NCBI GenBank assembly: GCA_012656075.1
Contig: JAAKBF010000324.1
Location: 1,550,001-1,614,000, forward strand
Reading direction: 5' to 3'
DNA: 64,000 nt
DNA from: Phytophthora hibernalis
Taxonomy: Eukaryota > Oomycota > Peronosporomycetes > Peronosporales > Peronosporaceae
Shown here: piece by piece, positions 21,477 to 33,211 of the stretch
How positions within the stretch are numbered: the first letter of the stretch is position 1
Layout: every line of letters starts with the position of its first letter
The notes under the pieces: model-generated
The model's input: the letters and a program-made list of their open reading frames with translations, nothing else
What the model was told of the DNA's origin: nothing
The model's database searches: none
Made by a program: the position numbers and the translations under genes

Positions 21477-22807
21477 TCAAAGCAGAACGTAGTCATCCTC
21501 GTCGTCCTCCCCAGTACCAGCTGCACTGCCAGAGGAACTTGCAATCTCATCTTCGTTCATATCGTCCCCCGAGAGGCAATCAGCCATGAGCAGGTCGCCC
21601 CCGCTTGCAGCGTAATCCGGTCGGTGCGCTGCCACCGAGAATGGACACATGCCACCGTCGGCCTTTACTTCATCGTGAAGAATGCGCACACGTCGCTCAA
21701 AGTCTTGGTAGTCGGCGCGATTTTCGCACAAGAAGCCCAGCGCGAGTGACGGATCGATGCCAGTCACGTTCATCACCAGCGGGCGAGGCGAGTGCACAGT
21801 CCGGAGATGTGTCTGTCAAATATCAATACCAACATTACTTTCACAACAAAAAGCACCACTTGTCAAATACGTACCGCAGTGGGGAAGGCAGCGTTCACTT
21901 CCGGAGCCGGGTGTACGTCGTGCGGGTCCAGGAGGTGCAGCTGGTCCTGCTGCGTGCCCACAAAGTACACTGAGTGGCCCTTCTTGCCGCCAATGATTCC
22001 CACGCTCTGAGGGAAGGCGAAGGTTTTCTCCAGCGCTGGCACGTAGCGTTCGTTCACTTGGTCCAGTCCCAGTCTCAGCGGAATGAGGATGAGCAACGCA
22101 GTGTTCCAGTCGCCGTTGTCTTCAGCCGTTGGCGGGTGCAGCAGTGGGTCAAAGAATTCTGGCGCAGTCGTCTGCGTCTGCGTCTCCTCCACCTTCTCCT
22201 TCACTTGGTCTTCCAGATGCGAGACGCAGAGTCTCGAGACGTCGTCTCCATACACGACTCCTTCCTGTGGCACGTACATGGCCAATTCCCCTCCAAACTC
22301 GCGTCTGTGAAGATTCACCAAGTCCCTGAGCACCTGAGCCGCCGTCGTGGGGCCGTACCACTCGCCTGGCAGTTTGTCGTACTGCAGTCCGAGCTTCACC
22401 ATGTGGTGGATCGAGTAGCGGCACTCGACGTTGGGCGAGTCTGCGAACCACTTCAGCAGTTGGACGTACGTCTCTGGCAGCCGCGTGCCCATCTCCACCT
22501 CGAAGGCGACCGAGGGGAGGCGCCAGTCGCGTCCCAGGAGCCTTCGCTGCAATGCCTGGCCCAGCAGCATTTGCGCCGATCGCAACATGCAGCCCCAGCC
22601 GGCATCGCTCGTGTGTTCATAGGGCGTCATGGGCGGGAAGTCGCGTCTGTAAGTGAACCACAGGATCGCCTCGAAGCACCGCTTGTACGCGTCAAAGTCG
22701 GCGGCCGCCACATCGTCGTAGCGACTGCCCAGCAGCCAAACGGGCGACTGCAGAGCCGCGGACGGCGCCACATCCAGCGCCGAGATGCCGTGTGCGAACT
22801 GCGCCAT
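21477..22807 (-). CDS. ATG4: ATG4 cysteine protease (autophagy)
   Basis: This enzyme trims the C-terminus of ATG8 and removes it from lipid during autophagosome formation. The peptidase C54 signature is complete: PVWLLG near the start, SDAGWGCMLRSAQMLL with the catalytic Cys, VGIIGGKKGHSVYFVG, and LLDPHDVHP with the catalytic Asp and His. Exon 1 runs from 22807 to 21875; a 62-bp intron (GTACGT...TTGACAG, 21813-21874) joins a short exon reading GIDPSLALGFLC and an acidic tail to the stop at 21477. The product is about 422 residues, normal for the family. I took the first in-frame ATG, 22 residues before PVWLLG, as in other ATG4s; the frame is open further upstream to at least 22933, so an upstream exon is possible. 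Confidence 0.88.
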
Positions 22808-22933
22808 GCGGCCTAGCAGTCCACCGCCCACGTCCCACGCGGCTTGGCCCAGAACGTCCCACAAGGCGCCGGGGGCGAGTGTCGTCGCCAGGATGGACGA
22901 CCGGAGGCTCCCGAAGACCGGAGAGAGGAGCAC

Positions 22934-23121
22934 AAGACGCGCTACAGGATGAATATGCGCGCGGGGTCCACGGAGCGCTGGGAGGGCAGAGACAACGCGC
23001 GGAACGAGGTGCCGCTTCGAGGGTTCAAGGTCGAGCGCTCTTCTAAGTGCTAAGTGGGAGAGAATACACTAATCATTTAAGCACGGATCAAGACGTTTAG
23101 TATATGAAAGGGCTCGTGCTA
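22934..23121. other. ATG4 upstream region
   Basis: GC-rich near the gene. On the minus strand a TTCATCCTG Inr-like word and a CCTGTAG possible splice acceptor lie at about 22940-22960, which would matter if ATG4 has an upstream exon. Confidence 0.3.
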
Positions 23122-23665
23122 GTGGTACAAAACGGTCAGACATAGCCGTGCTAAGAGGTACAAATCTCGTACAATCTGTTTGTATTTGTACAAACTGGTA
23201 CCAATACGTACAAAGCAGTTTGTACGTGTACAAACCATCTATCTAAGTACGTTTTATATTTTTCAAAACTTACCCCATCCGGAGATATATTTAGAAATAT
23301 CAAGTTATGGTTGCGCAAACGGCTCGCCGTGGCGTCCGTCCATTGGTCCATTGATACTGAGAGCCGTTTAGGCGAAGTTGTCTGAGCGCACGAAAAATTT
23401 TCGATGCTAGTGCTCCCGCGGCACAGTGCCTTCGATCTACGCCATCTCTAGTGTATACGGCGTTAGAAAATAAATTACACTAACTAACTATTGTACTGGC
23501 CACCCGCATTGATACACCATTTTCGGAAAATTGCAATAGCTCATAAACTACTGCCCCTAGAGTTGGATGGCAGCCGCGCGCACGAATTTTGAAAAAAGAG
23601 ATTTGGTAATTTTCATAAATGACCAGCGTAAAATTCATGTGACCATCATTCCTGTTTTGTACCAC
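23122..23665. mobile_element. mariner-like MITE, TA target
   Basis: GTGGTACAAAAC at the left end and its complement at the right end are directly flanked by TA on both sides (23120-23121 and 23666-23667), as expected for Tc1/mariner insertions. The 544-bp inside has a cluster of GTACAAA words at 23160-23235 and no ORF of note. The inverted repeat is only 12 bp, so the call is moderate. Confidence 0.55.
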
Positions 23666-23820
23666 TAGCAACTTCCATAAGAAAGTGCTTCCGTAGAAAC
23701 TATCTCGTTAAAGCCAGGCGAATAACCCTAGTACCTGAAAAGCTACCGGCTTCGGCCGGCGAGATCAAGCGCAGCGGGCAGCGCTGCAAGACTAGGGTCA
23801 AATGAACGGGCTTGGCCAGA

Positions 23821-23873
23821 GAGGTTTAGCATCGACGTGCGAAGCGAAGTCTTCGCGCGGTGTGCTAAACCTC
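23821..23873. repeat. 53-nt imperfect hairpin
   Basis: GAGGTTTAGCA and TGCTAAACCTC pair as outer stem; the inner arms also pair (GCGAAG with CTTCGC) around a 5-nt loop. The surrounding 23670-24000 holds no gene. It may be an RNA hairpin or a decayed transposon end. Confidence 0.5.
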
Positions 23874-23999
23874 GACATTGCCACGCCACTCCCCGGAGGG
23901 AGGCTTAGGGGTCAGGGGTACAGTTGCTGTAAGAGGTGCTTAAGTTGCAGGATAGTTGGTTTTATGTCCATATAGTTGGTCTACGTAAGGAGTGCCTTA

Positions 24000-24234
24000 G
24001 TTAATACTACTGGAATTACATGTATTTATAGTATTACCACTTCTGTCCCTGTCGAGCTAAACTTGACATCTCGAGCTATGAGATACTTATTTTCTTCACA
24101 TCAAGCAGGTGATACCACTTATAATTGGTCGAGATGCCTAAGAATTTGCATTCAACTGAAGGATCGCTCAATTTAGGATCATTTCGTTTAGATTTAGGAA
24201 TATGGGCAAAGCAAGTTGAGCCCCATATCCTGAA
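24000..24234 (-). pseudogene. Cop1 Copia integrase, distal fragment
   Basis: The minus strand reads RIWGSTCFAHIPKSKRNDPK and then VECKFLGISTNYKWY, the well-known FG-x-x-CFxHIP...FLGYS region after the Copia integrase core. It is the direct continuation of the fragment ending at 27570; a MITE and a piggyBac-like element separate them. It fades out near 24000, where stops appear. Confidence 0.75.
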
Positions 24235-24601
24235 CCCCCAACACTCGCGGCGTTTTCGAGGGTATGCCCAGCTCTTAACATGTTGTTAAAGACTACATGT
24301 TAAAAATAGTCTATACTCACACTTTGTATAGTCCCATATAAGTACGATGCCTTTTCTGAACGTCAAGACTGGATGTTTCTGCATGGACACTGTCCTCGCA
24401 CGGCAATGTGCCCACATGTAGTATTAGACAGCGGCGCCACTCCCTAGTGTGGTTGACCTTTTATTATGAACGCCCTTTTCATGAAAGGTTTCTTGTCAAA
24501 GTCTGAATGTGGCTCCTACGATATGCTTCTTTTCATGTGGAACACTCAAAAATGTATTACGCTTAGCGATACAAAGCTACAACTACCTCCATAGCAGGTG
24601 C

Positions 24602-25129
24602 CTACTCGCCGGCTTGTTGGACGTCATCATCTGCATGCTCGCCATCATCTGCATCGTCACCGTCCTCACCACTTCCTTCATCCGCACTAGTGCGGCGCCG
24701 CTTCTTGCAGAGGCCGCGCATTTGAATGTCCCGGTCGATTAGAGGGCGAGGGCGCTCCTTGCAGTTGTTCCACTTGACGTGCCGTATCTGATGGCACGTC
24801 AAAGTGTTGCCCGGATAGTGTTTGGGGCGCACGCGGTCGCAGAAGTAGACTCTGTTTACATACAGCGTTCGTTCATTCGCCAGTGTTTTCAAAACGCCAC
24901 TCACTCACCTCTTGTTTCCGTCGTTGCATGCCTCGCAGAAGAATGCGTGGCGCACCGCTCGCCCTTCTTCTGCTTCCTGTTCGAGCACACCTTGCACTGT
25001 TGTTGGGCCTCTTGCGGACCCCGCCCACGTGCCGCCAATCTGGAAATTCGGTGAGCTTTGTGCTCTGAGGACACAACACGCATTGTGTCGACCGGAGCCG
25101 GTGGACCGGGCGGCCTCATCTAAAAGCAA
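24602..25129 (-). pseudogene. piggyBac-type transposase C-terminal Cys-rich region, broken
   Basis: The readable pieces include QQCKVCSNRKQKKGE in one frame and HAFFCEACNDGNK in another, resembling the C-x2-C ... C-x2-C zinc module at the end of piggyBac transposases, followed by CDRVRPKHYPGNTLTCHQIR and a basic then acidic tail. At least one frameshift separates them. No DDD catalytic core is recognisable in the element. Confidence 0.45.
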
Positions 25130-25378
25130 AACAACACACTAGTTTAGTAAAACAAGTATAAGCTCAATACAATGATCAATGTACCTGGTCTGCAAAGTCA
25201 GCCGCAGTGAGCTCGAGTATTTGCACCTGCAGGATATGCAGGAAATTGAACATTGGGTCGGCAAATGGCCGTCCAATTCACTCGCGTGTTGGTCAGTTCC
25301 GCAATTGATCTCCGATCTACGAAGTAGTAATATACAACATAGACAACGACAGCAAGGTGAATATACAACATGTTCGAC

Positions 25379-25811
25379 TTAACCAAAATAATCCCCGCGG
25401 ACCTCATGGTAAAGCCGCGGGGACAAAACACTATGCACCTCTCGCAGCTTCTTCAGTGCATTGTCGTACTCCGCGAGCACCTCCATCTCTTCACGTGTTA
25501 TGAGGTCCCAATTCGTTGTTGTCGAACTCCAGGCCTGTGGTAACTTGGTGACTGCCTCTTTCAGTCGTTTCGTATTTCTTGCGGCGAGCAATGATCGCGG
25601 CGCCGTCCACAGAACCTTCAATGGCGCTATCTTCCTCCACACCATCCTTGTCCTTGTCCGCATCCTCTTCTCCCTCGCCGTCATCTTCCGCATCGTCGTC
25701 CTCCTCTCCCTTCATCCGATTCGTCTTCATCGTTATCATCGTCTTCACCCACCGCTCCTCCACATACCAACTAGCAGAGTCCGAGATGTCGCCTTCCACG
25801 TCCGAGTCCAA
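25379..25811 (-). pseudogene. Pig1 acidic ORF fragments
   Basis: Two frames give an Asp/Glu-rich stretch (EEDDDAEDDGEGEEDADKDK) and then an alpha-helical piece, LKEAVTKLPQAWSSTTTNWD. They resemble the acidic N-terminal or linker parts of transposases but match no domain I can name. Confidence 0.3.
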
Positions 25812-26364
25812 TCTTTCATCGACAAAAGCGACGGGATCGAGTTGGACAAAACCTCTGGTTCAGCAACATCCTCCAAGTCGCAAACGTCATCCAAATCCAG
25901 TGCTCTATAGACAACGTAGATGTAGTCATATACAACATACGGTTAATCAAACATGTTGTATAACAGCGCATATAGTTGGCAGTACGAACCGGGCCGTCGA
26001 TCGCGTTGGTGGCGGCAAACGTATTCCGACTGCAGAAGCGATCGTACAGGCAGGTCTGCTCGCAAACTACAACAAAGATTATCTTCGCGTTCTCCAATGT
26101 GCATTCCCAACATAACGTACCCAGATAATTCGCTCTCGCCGTCGGCATCTTCATCGTCCTCCGCAACATGCGGACTTGTTTATCGCTTCTTCTTCCCCGC
26201 TGACTTGCTGGCCTTGGTTATAGTACGCTCAGCCTCAGCCCTCATCCGTTTCTACGTCGCCACCACCTCTTTCTTCTGCTTCAAAACGTGATAAAGATGC
26301 GCCTGAATCTCTGCACGAGTCTTGGCGCCGCGCATCTCCTCCTTCTCCAACGGCAAGCGCTCTT

Positions 26365-26861
26365 TCATCTACGCGATCTTCTTCTTCGTAGATGCTGAAA
26401 CCGCCAGAGCAACGACGACTGCTTCTTTGGCCTCCTTCGCCTCGGTCGCACGCACCTTCCCCTTTCGGGTCTTCTTCGTTTTCGCTCGACCTCTCTTCCG
26501 TTTCGGCTCAGTTTCCTCATCAGACTCCTCTTCTCCGTCTGACTCCTCCTGCTCGTCCGACTCATCCTCCTCGTCCTCGCCAGCGTCGTTCTCCCCTCGT
26601 CCTTGTCCTTGTCCTTGCATTGCATGGCCGCTAGATACGCGGCGTTCTTCCCCATCGGCGGCAGTGGTACTGAGCGAGGAACCCTGACTGGCGTCCGCAG
26701 ATCCACGTCCTCGGCGCGCTCTCCGGCCAGGTACGCCTGGTGCTCAGCTACGTACCCGATGCGGGATTCAGCTGGCTGGCCTTCTAGTTTGGTCAGGAAA
26801 GCCTCCGCCTCACTCCGGGTTTCTCGTCGTCGAGGCATTTTTTCATTTGGTTTCTTTTTCA
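26365..26861 (-). pseudogene. Pig1 5' ORF, charged protein, frameshifted
   Basis: From the ATG near 26837 the protein starts MPRRRETRSEAEAFLTKLEG and continues to AAYLAAMQ. It then needs a frame change to reach a Glu/Asp-rich segment and a basic segment (EPKRKRGRAKTKKTRKGK). This is probably the N-terminal part of the element's transposase or an accessory protein; no domain recognised. Confidence 0.35.
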
Positions 26862-27098
26862 GGAATGATTCGAAATGACTACTGGCGCAAGCCAGTCGTT
26901 TAGTGGGGAAACGGCGAGTACTCTTGCACCCTGGTCGCACATCATACGTGCTGGATTCAACCCAAGTAATGCCCTACCCACGTCCAAACGGCCAAAGCCC
27001 ATAAAAGTGCATTCTTTAACATGTTGTCTTTAACAACATGTTATGAAAAAGTGCAACCGGCAACGTTGTTATATACAACCTTGAGTGCTGGGGGTTAA

Positions 27099-27566
27099 GA
27101 GCATCTCCACCGGTTGGCGGTAAAATAGGATATAAAATGGCGTTTGTCGGCCATTTGCCAACGTGCTGGTGAGCCTTTTCTAGCACGACACAAGGCATTC
27201 ACACCGGTAACAGCGGCTTCACAGAGAAATGCTGCGATCGGTGCTGCTAGAAGTGGTACAAGACGACGTGGTGGTGTTAGCCGTTGAAATTGTTTGAATC
27301 GATTCTAGATGAGGAGAAGGTGCAAGCGACCTTCTTCGGGCGGTAGAATCCTTATCGTTCTTGCGGTGTGCTGGCAGCACTGCCGCTGAGTTTTGTCGAC
27401 TTCAGCTGAAATCCCGACAGAGTTGTTGACTTTTATGTCGGAATTGTCGCTTCGGCAAAAGTTATTGAGTATTCCCAACCGGTGGATAGCCAGAAAATAG
27501 AGGTTTGGCAAATTGTTTGGCAAAATTTGCATTTGCCCAAAAGTTTTCCAACCGGTGGAGATGCTC
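27099..27566. mobile_element. Har1: PIF/Harbinger-like MITE, 468 bp
   Basis: Perfect 19-bp terminal inverted repeats, GAGCATCTCCACCGGTTGG, are flanked by TAA on both sides (27096-27098 and 27567-27569), the 3-bp target type of PIF/Harbinger. A second partial copy of the terminal sequence lies inside at about 27476-27494. There is no coding capacity. It interrupts the Cop1 integrase, and the piggyBac-like element abuts its left target site. Confidence 0.85.
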
Positions 27567-28999
27567 TAAAGCTAATCCGTTTGGTTTCTTACTGTGAAGC
27601 ATTTCATACGGGGTCTTCATCCCCAGCGTAGCCATAGGTAGTCGATTCATCACATCTACAATCTAGAGCAAGGCCTCAGGCCACCATTTGACAACCCGAA
27701 CTCGTTGCAGACTTCGGGTAAAACTGCAAAGCGTTTGACTCTTCCTGATATGTGTGGCCAATGGCTCCCATATTGGCTCCTTGAATTGCACATCGGACAC
27801 CGGCCATTACTGTTTGATGGGCTCCCTCCGCACTACCGTTTTCTTCTTGTGATTCTACATTTGACCTCTGAAACAAAATACCTTGCTTGGTGCAGAGTTT
27901 TATTACCTTTTATTTACAAATTCAGTACCCCGTCAGTACGGATCTCCTTAAGCAAGACATCGTACTTCGTGCTTTGCGCACTGAAAATACTAGTCGTACT
28001 TAGTTTAGTAGTTGGCAACTCCTATTGCTACTGCAGCAAATAGCAGTTTAAAACCTTTTCCTAAAAAGAATAGGAATTCTCCTGATTGTGACTGAAAATG
28101 TCGAAAATCCCTGCCTTGCCAAATAGTATGCACTTATTAAGTTACTATCACATTGACAATCATATGAATATCCGTTAATGACAACGCACTCAAGCCTCCT
28201 TTAGGATTCAAAACGCTAAGTTTTATTGATCCTTTAAGTGTGCTATGTGAGACTGACCTGTTGCCGTAAGTGAAGGTATGGATTTGGCTTGGCTGTAAGT
28301 TCCCTTTAAACCAGCTTCTGTCTGGCGTTATAGCTCGGCCTGCACCCGTATCCACCACCCACATATCATCAGTCAAATTCACCCTTTTAGAGCCCTTAAA
28401 TAAGACGCATTTTGTTTACGAACCTCTTCTTCGATGACGTCCATATTTTGGGGCGACTCGGATGGGGTTCCGGCCGAGTTGCCGTTGTCCACAAAGGCAC
28501 CATGATGGGCGGGATCGAGACTTTCGATATCGTCCATCATTTCAACCTCCAAACACTCCTCGAGCAGGGTCTTGCCTTTCTTGTTAAGACGACCCTTGCC
28601 GTCACTCACCACGGCCTTCATCGTTTTGACGGCCGTCGTCCTGGCCTTCTTCGCTCCAGGTGCCGTCCTCACGTCAGTGCGAAACAAGGGGGCACCTTCT
28701 CGATTGGGGTCCCTGTCGCTGGCCCTGGACGGACAATCAACTTTGAAGTGTCCTCCTTGAAAGCAGTAAAAGCAGCTCTTGGCATCAGCACTACCGTCTG
28801 TCTTTCGTTTCTGTCCTTGTTTCGCTCTCACATTGTTGACAGATATTATCTGGGGTTTAGCCATCAATCCAGTATCCTTTTGGATTTATCACCAAAAATC
28901 CGGCGCAGGGCACTCGACCTGATCAACCGTAAAGTCCTCCTTCTTCATGGAAATTGACGAGGCCCAGAACTCGCTTGGTAGTTGCGACAATACCTCTAC
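27567..28999 (-). pseudogene. Cop1 Copia gag end, protease and integrase pieces
   Basis: On the minus strand: a zinc knuckle CFYCFQGGHFKVDC in a gag-like ORF (28379-28867), then protease with WVVDTGAGRAITPD (28137-28382), then a poorly preserved stretch, then integrase text ending TPYEMLHSKKPNGLAL at the MITE. This is the Copia order gag-PR-IN. Frames are broken between modules and much of the integrase core is lost. The right end is cut at 28999 by Gyp3. Confidence 0.8.
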
Positions 29000-29296
29000 T
29001 ATAACGGGCCAGGTGTGTCCGTTATCTAGCTTACACTATATATGCGAGGAAGCGTCGGAAGACTCAGAAGACTGAGTCGTAGTATGGACTTTGTGGCAAA
29101 TTAAACTCTGATTTAGGTGAGGGCCCGTCGAGGTCACTCAACTGCTAACTGTCATCCGATTGGCTGAAATGGCTCTCCACTTTCAACCAATCAAAGAATG
29201 ACAACGAAGCACACGCTAGCCGTGTCTTCGTATCTACTTTCAATATCAACCTATATAGATCTACCTACATATGTAACTACAGACTAGCCCGTTACA
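29000..29296 (-). repeat. Gyp3 3' LTR
   Basis: 297 bp. On the minus strand it starts TGTAACGGGC and ends GCCCGTTATA, so the ends are imperfect inverted repeats. A purine-rich tract (CTTAAGAGGAGGGGTGA on the minus strand) directly precedes it and would prime plus-strand synthesis. Confidence 0.92.
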
Positions 29297-29670
29297 TCAC
29301 CCCTCCTCTTAAGGTTGCACCCATGCCCCGTGAGTGCGAGTGAAGAACACGGAATAGTCTGCTTGGAGCGATGAGCGCGGTTGACGAACACGACGGGCAC
29401 GGCGGACGAAGACTGGTGAAGGAGGGAGCGCACGCGCTGCACGTCAGCGGGAACACACACACCGTAGCGGTGGCGCACGGAACGCGCTCGGGGTCGCGCA
29501 TCCATCGATGCCAGCACGTTGGGCTCACCGACGTGAACACCTTGAGACAACATTCCTCGAGGTTCACCGAAGCAGCACCTTGGCGAGGCTGGTTAGCACC
29601 GTCAACCTTGTGGAGTGCGCGTGGGGTTGAATCCCACGCTGGTCGCCGACCGATGTTCATGCTCGCGGGG

Positions 29671-30712
29671 CTAATATCGTCGGCGGCACACGCGGTCGAG
29701 TATCGTGCGCGTGACAGAAGTCGCGGACGGCTTGTCGTGGTGGGAGTCGCCGCGACGGTCGTCGTCGTTCGAGCATCCGCGCGAGTATTCATTCAAGACG
29801 GCAGTCGTGCGCTCAGAATCGCTCGCGCACACCAGCGCGAGTGAGAACTCGTAGTCGTTCACCACATCTAAGACGTCTTCCATCAACTGTGTGCGCGACT
29901 CCCAAGTATCGTCGGCTGGGGAGTGTCCAAGCCAGCGCACCCGGTAATGCTTCACGGGTGTCCGTCGAATCCGTGCGCGTGTGCGGGTTCCAGACTCGGA
30001 AGGCAGGCGCATATCGTGGTCGACCAGACGCTCCACGATCCAGCGTCGGGCACCCAATGCATCAACAAGGGGCGGTGGTGCTTCGTGGCTGTATGGGGCT
30101 TGCCGCGACTGTCGACGTTCCTCGTGGTTCTGGGGTGTGACGTTCTGATGTTGTTGCGCAGGCGGCGTCGTCATCTGAGACGCTGCGATTGCGCGGAGGG
30201 TCGACGTCCGGGATTGTCGCTGGGACATACTGCTTCAGGCGCCCGACGTAGAATGTCGGGTGCAGGCGCATCGCTGTAGGAATGTCTAGGGTGTAGGTAT
30301 CCCCGATAACCTTAGTAATCTTGAACGGTCCGATAAAGCGTGGCGCGAGTTTGTTCGCGCCCAAGTTGGTGATTGCAGGCGACTGGATGCCATCCGTAGA
30401 TAACAGCGCGCGCTCGCCTCGTCGGAAGAACGCCGTGTTCTTCCGACCACGTCGGTCCGCATTCTCCTTCTGCTTGCCCACAGCAACTTGCAGCGCGTCA
30501 CGGACGAATCGCGTGACGGCCTGACGATGCAGCAGGAAATCGGATTCGGCTGCCGAGTCGATCGTCGTCGGCAGTTCCTTAGAGCGAAGTTGGCTTGGTC
30601 CGATGCCGACGCGACGGCTCCCGTCGGACAAGGTCTTCTTGTGAGTAAGCCCATTGAGTGAGGCGTCGGGAGGTGTACCCAGCGTACCCGTGGTTACAGA
30701 GGACTTTCGCAT
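29671..30712 (-). pseudogene. Gyp3 integrase C-terminus and chromodomain
   Basis: One piece holds the integrase C-terminal barrel (GPFKITKVIGDTYTLDIPTA, then FYVGRLKQYVP). The next frame holds a chromodomain, VKHYRVRWLGHSPADDTWES. A Pro/Arg-rich linker connects them. The two pieces overlap between 30062 and 30228 in different frames. Confidence 0.8.
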
Positions 30713-30765
30713 ACCGTCATCCGACGTCCGGGGTTCACTTGATAACAGCGCAGGGTGGTTCGGCG

Positions 30766-31533
30766 CTACTGCGTTTCCTCCCCATCAAGAGTGGAGCCTG
30801 TAGGTGCTTCGGCGCGATGGACGACAAGGAGAGCAGGAACACGCGGGTGCCGCGCGTTGTTGACGAAGAACGGCGTCAACCCGCTCGACGCGTGAACCGC
30901 ATTGTTCAGCGCGAATTCTGCAAGCGGCAGGAAGGAGCTCCAGGACGTGAACGACGTGGCGTAACTGCGGAGTACGTCCTCTAGTACCCGGTTAACACGC
31001 TCCGTTTGCCCATCCGTCTCTGGATGGGCCGCCGTCGACATCAGCAGGCGCGTTCCGAGGAGCTCGAACATCAGCGTCCAGAAGGCGGATGTGAAGCGAG
31101 GATCTCTGTCGGAGACGATGCACTCCGGCAGACCATGGTGGCGGAAGACCAGATCGATGAATAGCGCTGCCGAATCCTCGGCGTTCGCTTGGGCAGCGAC
31201 CGCAGCAAGATGAAACATCTTGCTGAAGCGATCGACGAAGACCAGGACGCCTGTCCGACCCTGGTCATCTCGGGGTAGTCCAAAGATAAAGTCCATGCTG
31301 ACGGATCGCCACGCGCCCGTGGAGATGTGTAACGGACGAAGCGGGGTCTGATTGAACGCTGACGGTTTGACGCGTTGGCATATTTCGCAAGAGCGCACCC
31401 ACTTGCGAATGCACTTGTACATCCGCGGCCAGAATAACTCGCGCGAGAGCGCCGCGATCGTCTTTTCGTGGCCCAGGTGGCCCCCAGAGCGCGTCGTGGA
31501 ACTCATGCACCAAGCGAGCACGGAGGTCGCCAT
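30766..31533 (-). pseudogene. Gyp3 integrase
   Basis: A well-preserved 250-residue frame contains the zinc-binding H-H-C-C (GHLGHEKTIAALSRELFWPR ... CEICQRVK), the catalytic Asp in SVSMDFIFGLP, the second Asp in VSDRDPRFTS and the Glu region TDGQTERVNRVLEDVLR. It ends at a stop before the C-terminal barrel, probably by frameshift near 30770. Confidence 0.88.
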
Positions 31534-32437
31534 CGGCGGGAATGACGACGCGCGGAGCGTCGAACTTGTCGATCGTGTACGTCAATAGGACATCGTCGAG
31601 CGCGTAGCGCGTGATGTGCGTACGCGTTGGATGAGTCGATTTCGCCAGCGTCTTCGAGGAGGGGTTGCGCAGATGCGTCATGATCGAGGAGTAAAACGAA
31701 TCCTCTTCATACGCGTCAGCGATCTGCTGACGGAGTGGCATCACCGGGATCGATACCATCGAGTTGATGCCGAGCGCCTCGCACACCGCGCAATCCTCGT
31801 CGTCGTCCTCATCGTCAGGAAGGCCCTGATGACGTGGGGTCATAGTCCGGTCGCCGTGAAAGTGCGTCGGCAAGAATGTTGTTCTTGCCAGGCTTGTAGT
31901 GCAAGATGAAGTTGTACTCCGCGAAAAGGAGAGCCATCGCGCCATTCGTTGAGAGAGATGGGGGCTCTTCATCGCCGTTCGCAGCGACGCGTGATCGGTG
32001 TACACCGCAAAGGTTTGTTCTCCCAGGAGATACACTCTAAATTTAATCAGAGCGAAGCGCATCGCGAGAAGCTCCTTGTCGTGAACCGGGTAATTCTTCT
32101 CAGCCGGCTTCATCTGTCGTGACTGGTAGCTCACGACGCGCTCGCGGCCCTCATCGTCAAATTGCATGAGTGAGCAGCCGATGGCGAAGTCACTCGCGTC
32201 ACACACGACGTGGAACGGTCTTGACGTATCCGGGAGCATCAAGACAGGAGCTGATGCAAGGCTCTTCTTCACAGCGGCAAACTCATCCTGGTGTTCAGGA
32301 CGCCATAACCAAGCCGCGTCCTTCTTCGGCAGTGACGAGAGGGTTGAATAAGCCCTGCGTAGTCCTCCGTGTACTTGTAAAGATAGTTGGCGAGGCCCAA
32401 CAGCTCCGTCGGGTTCTTGGGTGTTGGCCAAGAACAA
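31265..32437 (-). pseudogene. Gyp3 RNase H and connection
   Basis: The frame contains FHVVCDASDFAIGCSLMQFD, VSYQSRQMKPAEKNYPVHDK and FAVYTDHASLRTAM, the RT-RNase H hallmarks of Gypsy pol, then a changed frame with an acidic DDEDDDEDC linker. It overlaps the integrase frame by about 270 bp because of a frameshift. Confidence 0.85.
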
Positions 32438-33211
32438 ATCGAGGACACTTGCTCCGGATCGGCGCGAACTCCATCCTTACTGACGTAACAGCCAAGCACC
32501 GGAATCTCCGGAGCGCAGAAGACACACTTCTGCAAGTTTGCGTACAGCTTGGTTTCACGCATCACTTGAAAGACCTGCCTCAAGTGCCGAAGATGGACGT
32601 CGACAGCACTGAGATCGTTCTCAGCGCGACTGTGGACGAATATATCGTCAAAGTAGCTCGGCACAAAGTCGCGGAGCGGACGGAGGACTTGTGAAACCAT
32701 CCGGTTGAAGGTCGCGGGCGCGTTCTTCAGGCCCTGTGGCATGACAAGCCATTCCCAGAGCATGCCGCTCGGAGTGCTCACTGCCGTCAGAGGAACGTCA
32801 GCGCTCCTCATGAGGATATGATAGAAACCGTCTGTCAAATCGATCGCGCTGTAGATGACGCTGCCCGACATGGAATCCAACACCATGTCTTTTCTCGGGA
32901 TCGGTGTCTGAGCTGGGATGGTGGCGTCGTTCAGCTTGTTGAACGCGTGAACAATGCGCCACCCGCCGGTCGCCTTCTCCACATAGAAGGTAGGGCTCGA
33001 GTGCGGTGAAGTGCTGGCCTGCTTTGCGACGGCCTTCGAAGAACTCATCGATCGCCTGCACTTGGTCCCGTGGCAGTGGCCACTGCCGTGTAACGCAGTA
33101 CTTCGCGCCGGGCACGAGGTCGATCTCATGTTGGACACCTCGATCCGCAGGCAGCTCTGCTAGGATTTTGTCGGGAAAGACGTCTTCGTACTCGCGCGCG
33201 AGCGAGTACAC
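32269..33211 (-). pseudogene. Gyp3 reverse transcriptase
   Basis: Motifs in order: YSAIDLTDGFYHILM, MPQGLKNAPATFNRMV, and the active-site box PSYFDDIFVHS (FDD where many elements have VDD), then the YVSKDGVRADPEQV thumb region. The N-terminal part (EYEDVFPDKILAELPADRG) reads in a second frame at 32798-33211. Confidence 0.88.

Larger units (their letters stand above)
24235..27094 (-). mobile_element. Pig1: piggyBac-like element, 2860 bp, degenerate
   Basis: The ends are CCCCCAACACTC and its near complement, flanked by TGAA on the left and TTAA on the right. TTAA is the piggyBac target duplication, so the left copy has probably mutated. Longer subterminal inverted repeats built around AACATGTTGTTAAAG lie at about 24276-24310 and 27015-27050. 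Broken minus-strand ORFs inside encode an acidic N-terminal part and a Cys-rich C-terminal part. It sits inside the Cop1 integrase gene, next to a MITE. Confidence 0.75.

Noticed and set aside
21974..22816. 280-residue open frame antisense to ATG4
   Set aside because: It lies opposite the catalytic domain of ATG4 and has no protein-like motifs; the conserved protease is clearly on the other strand.
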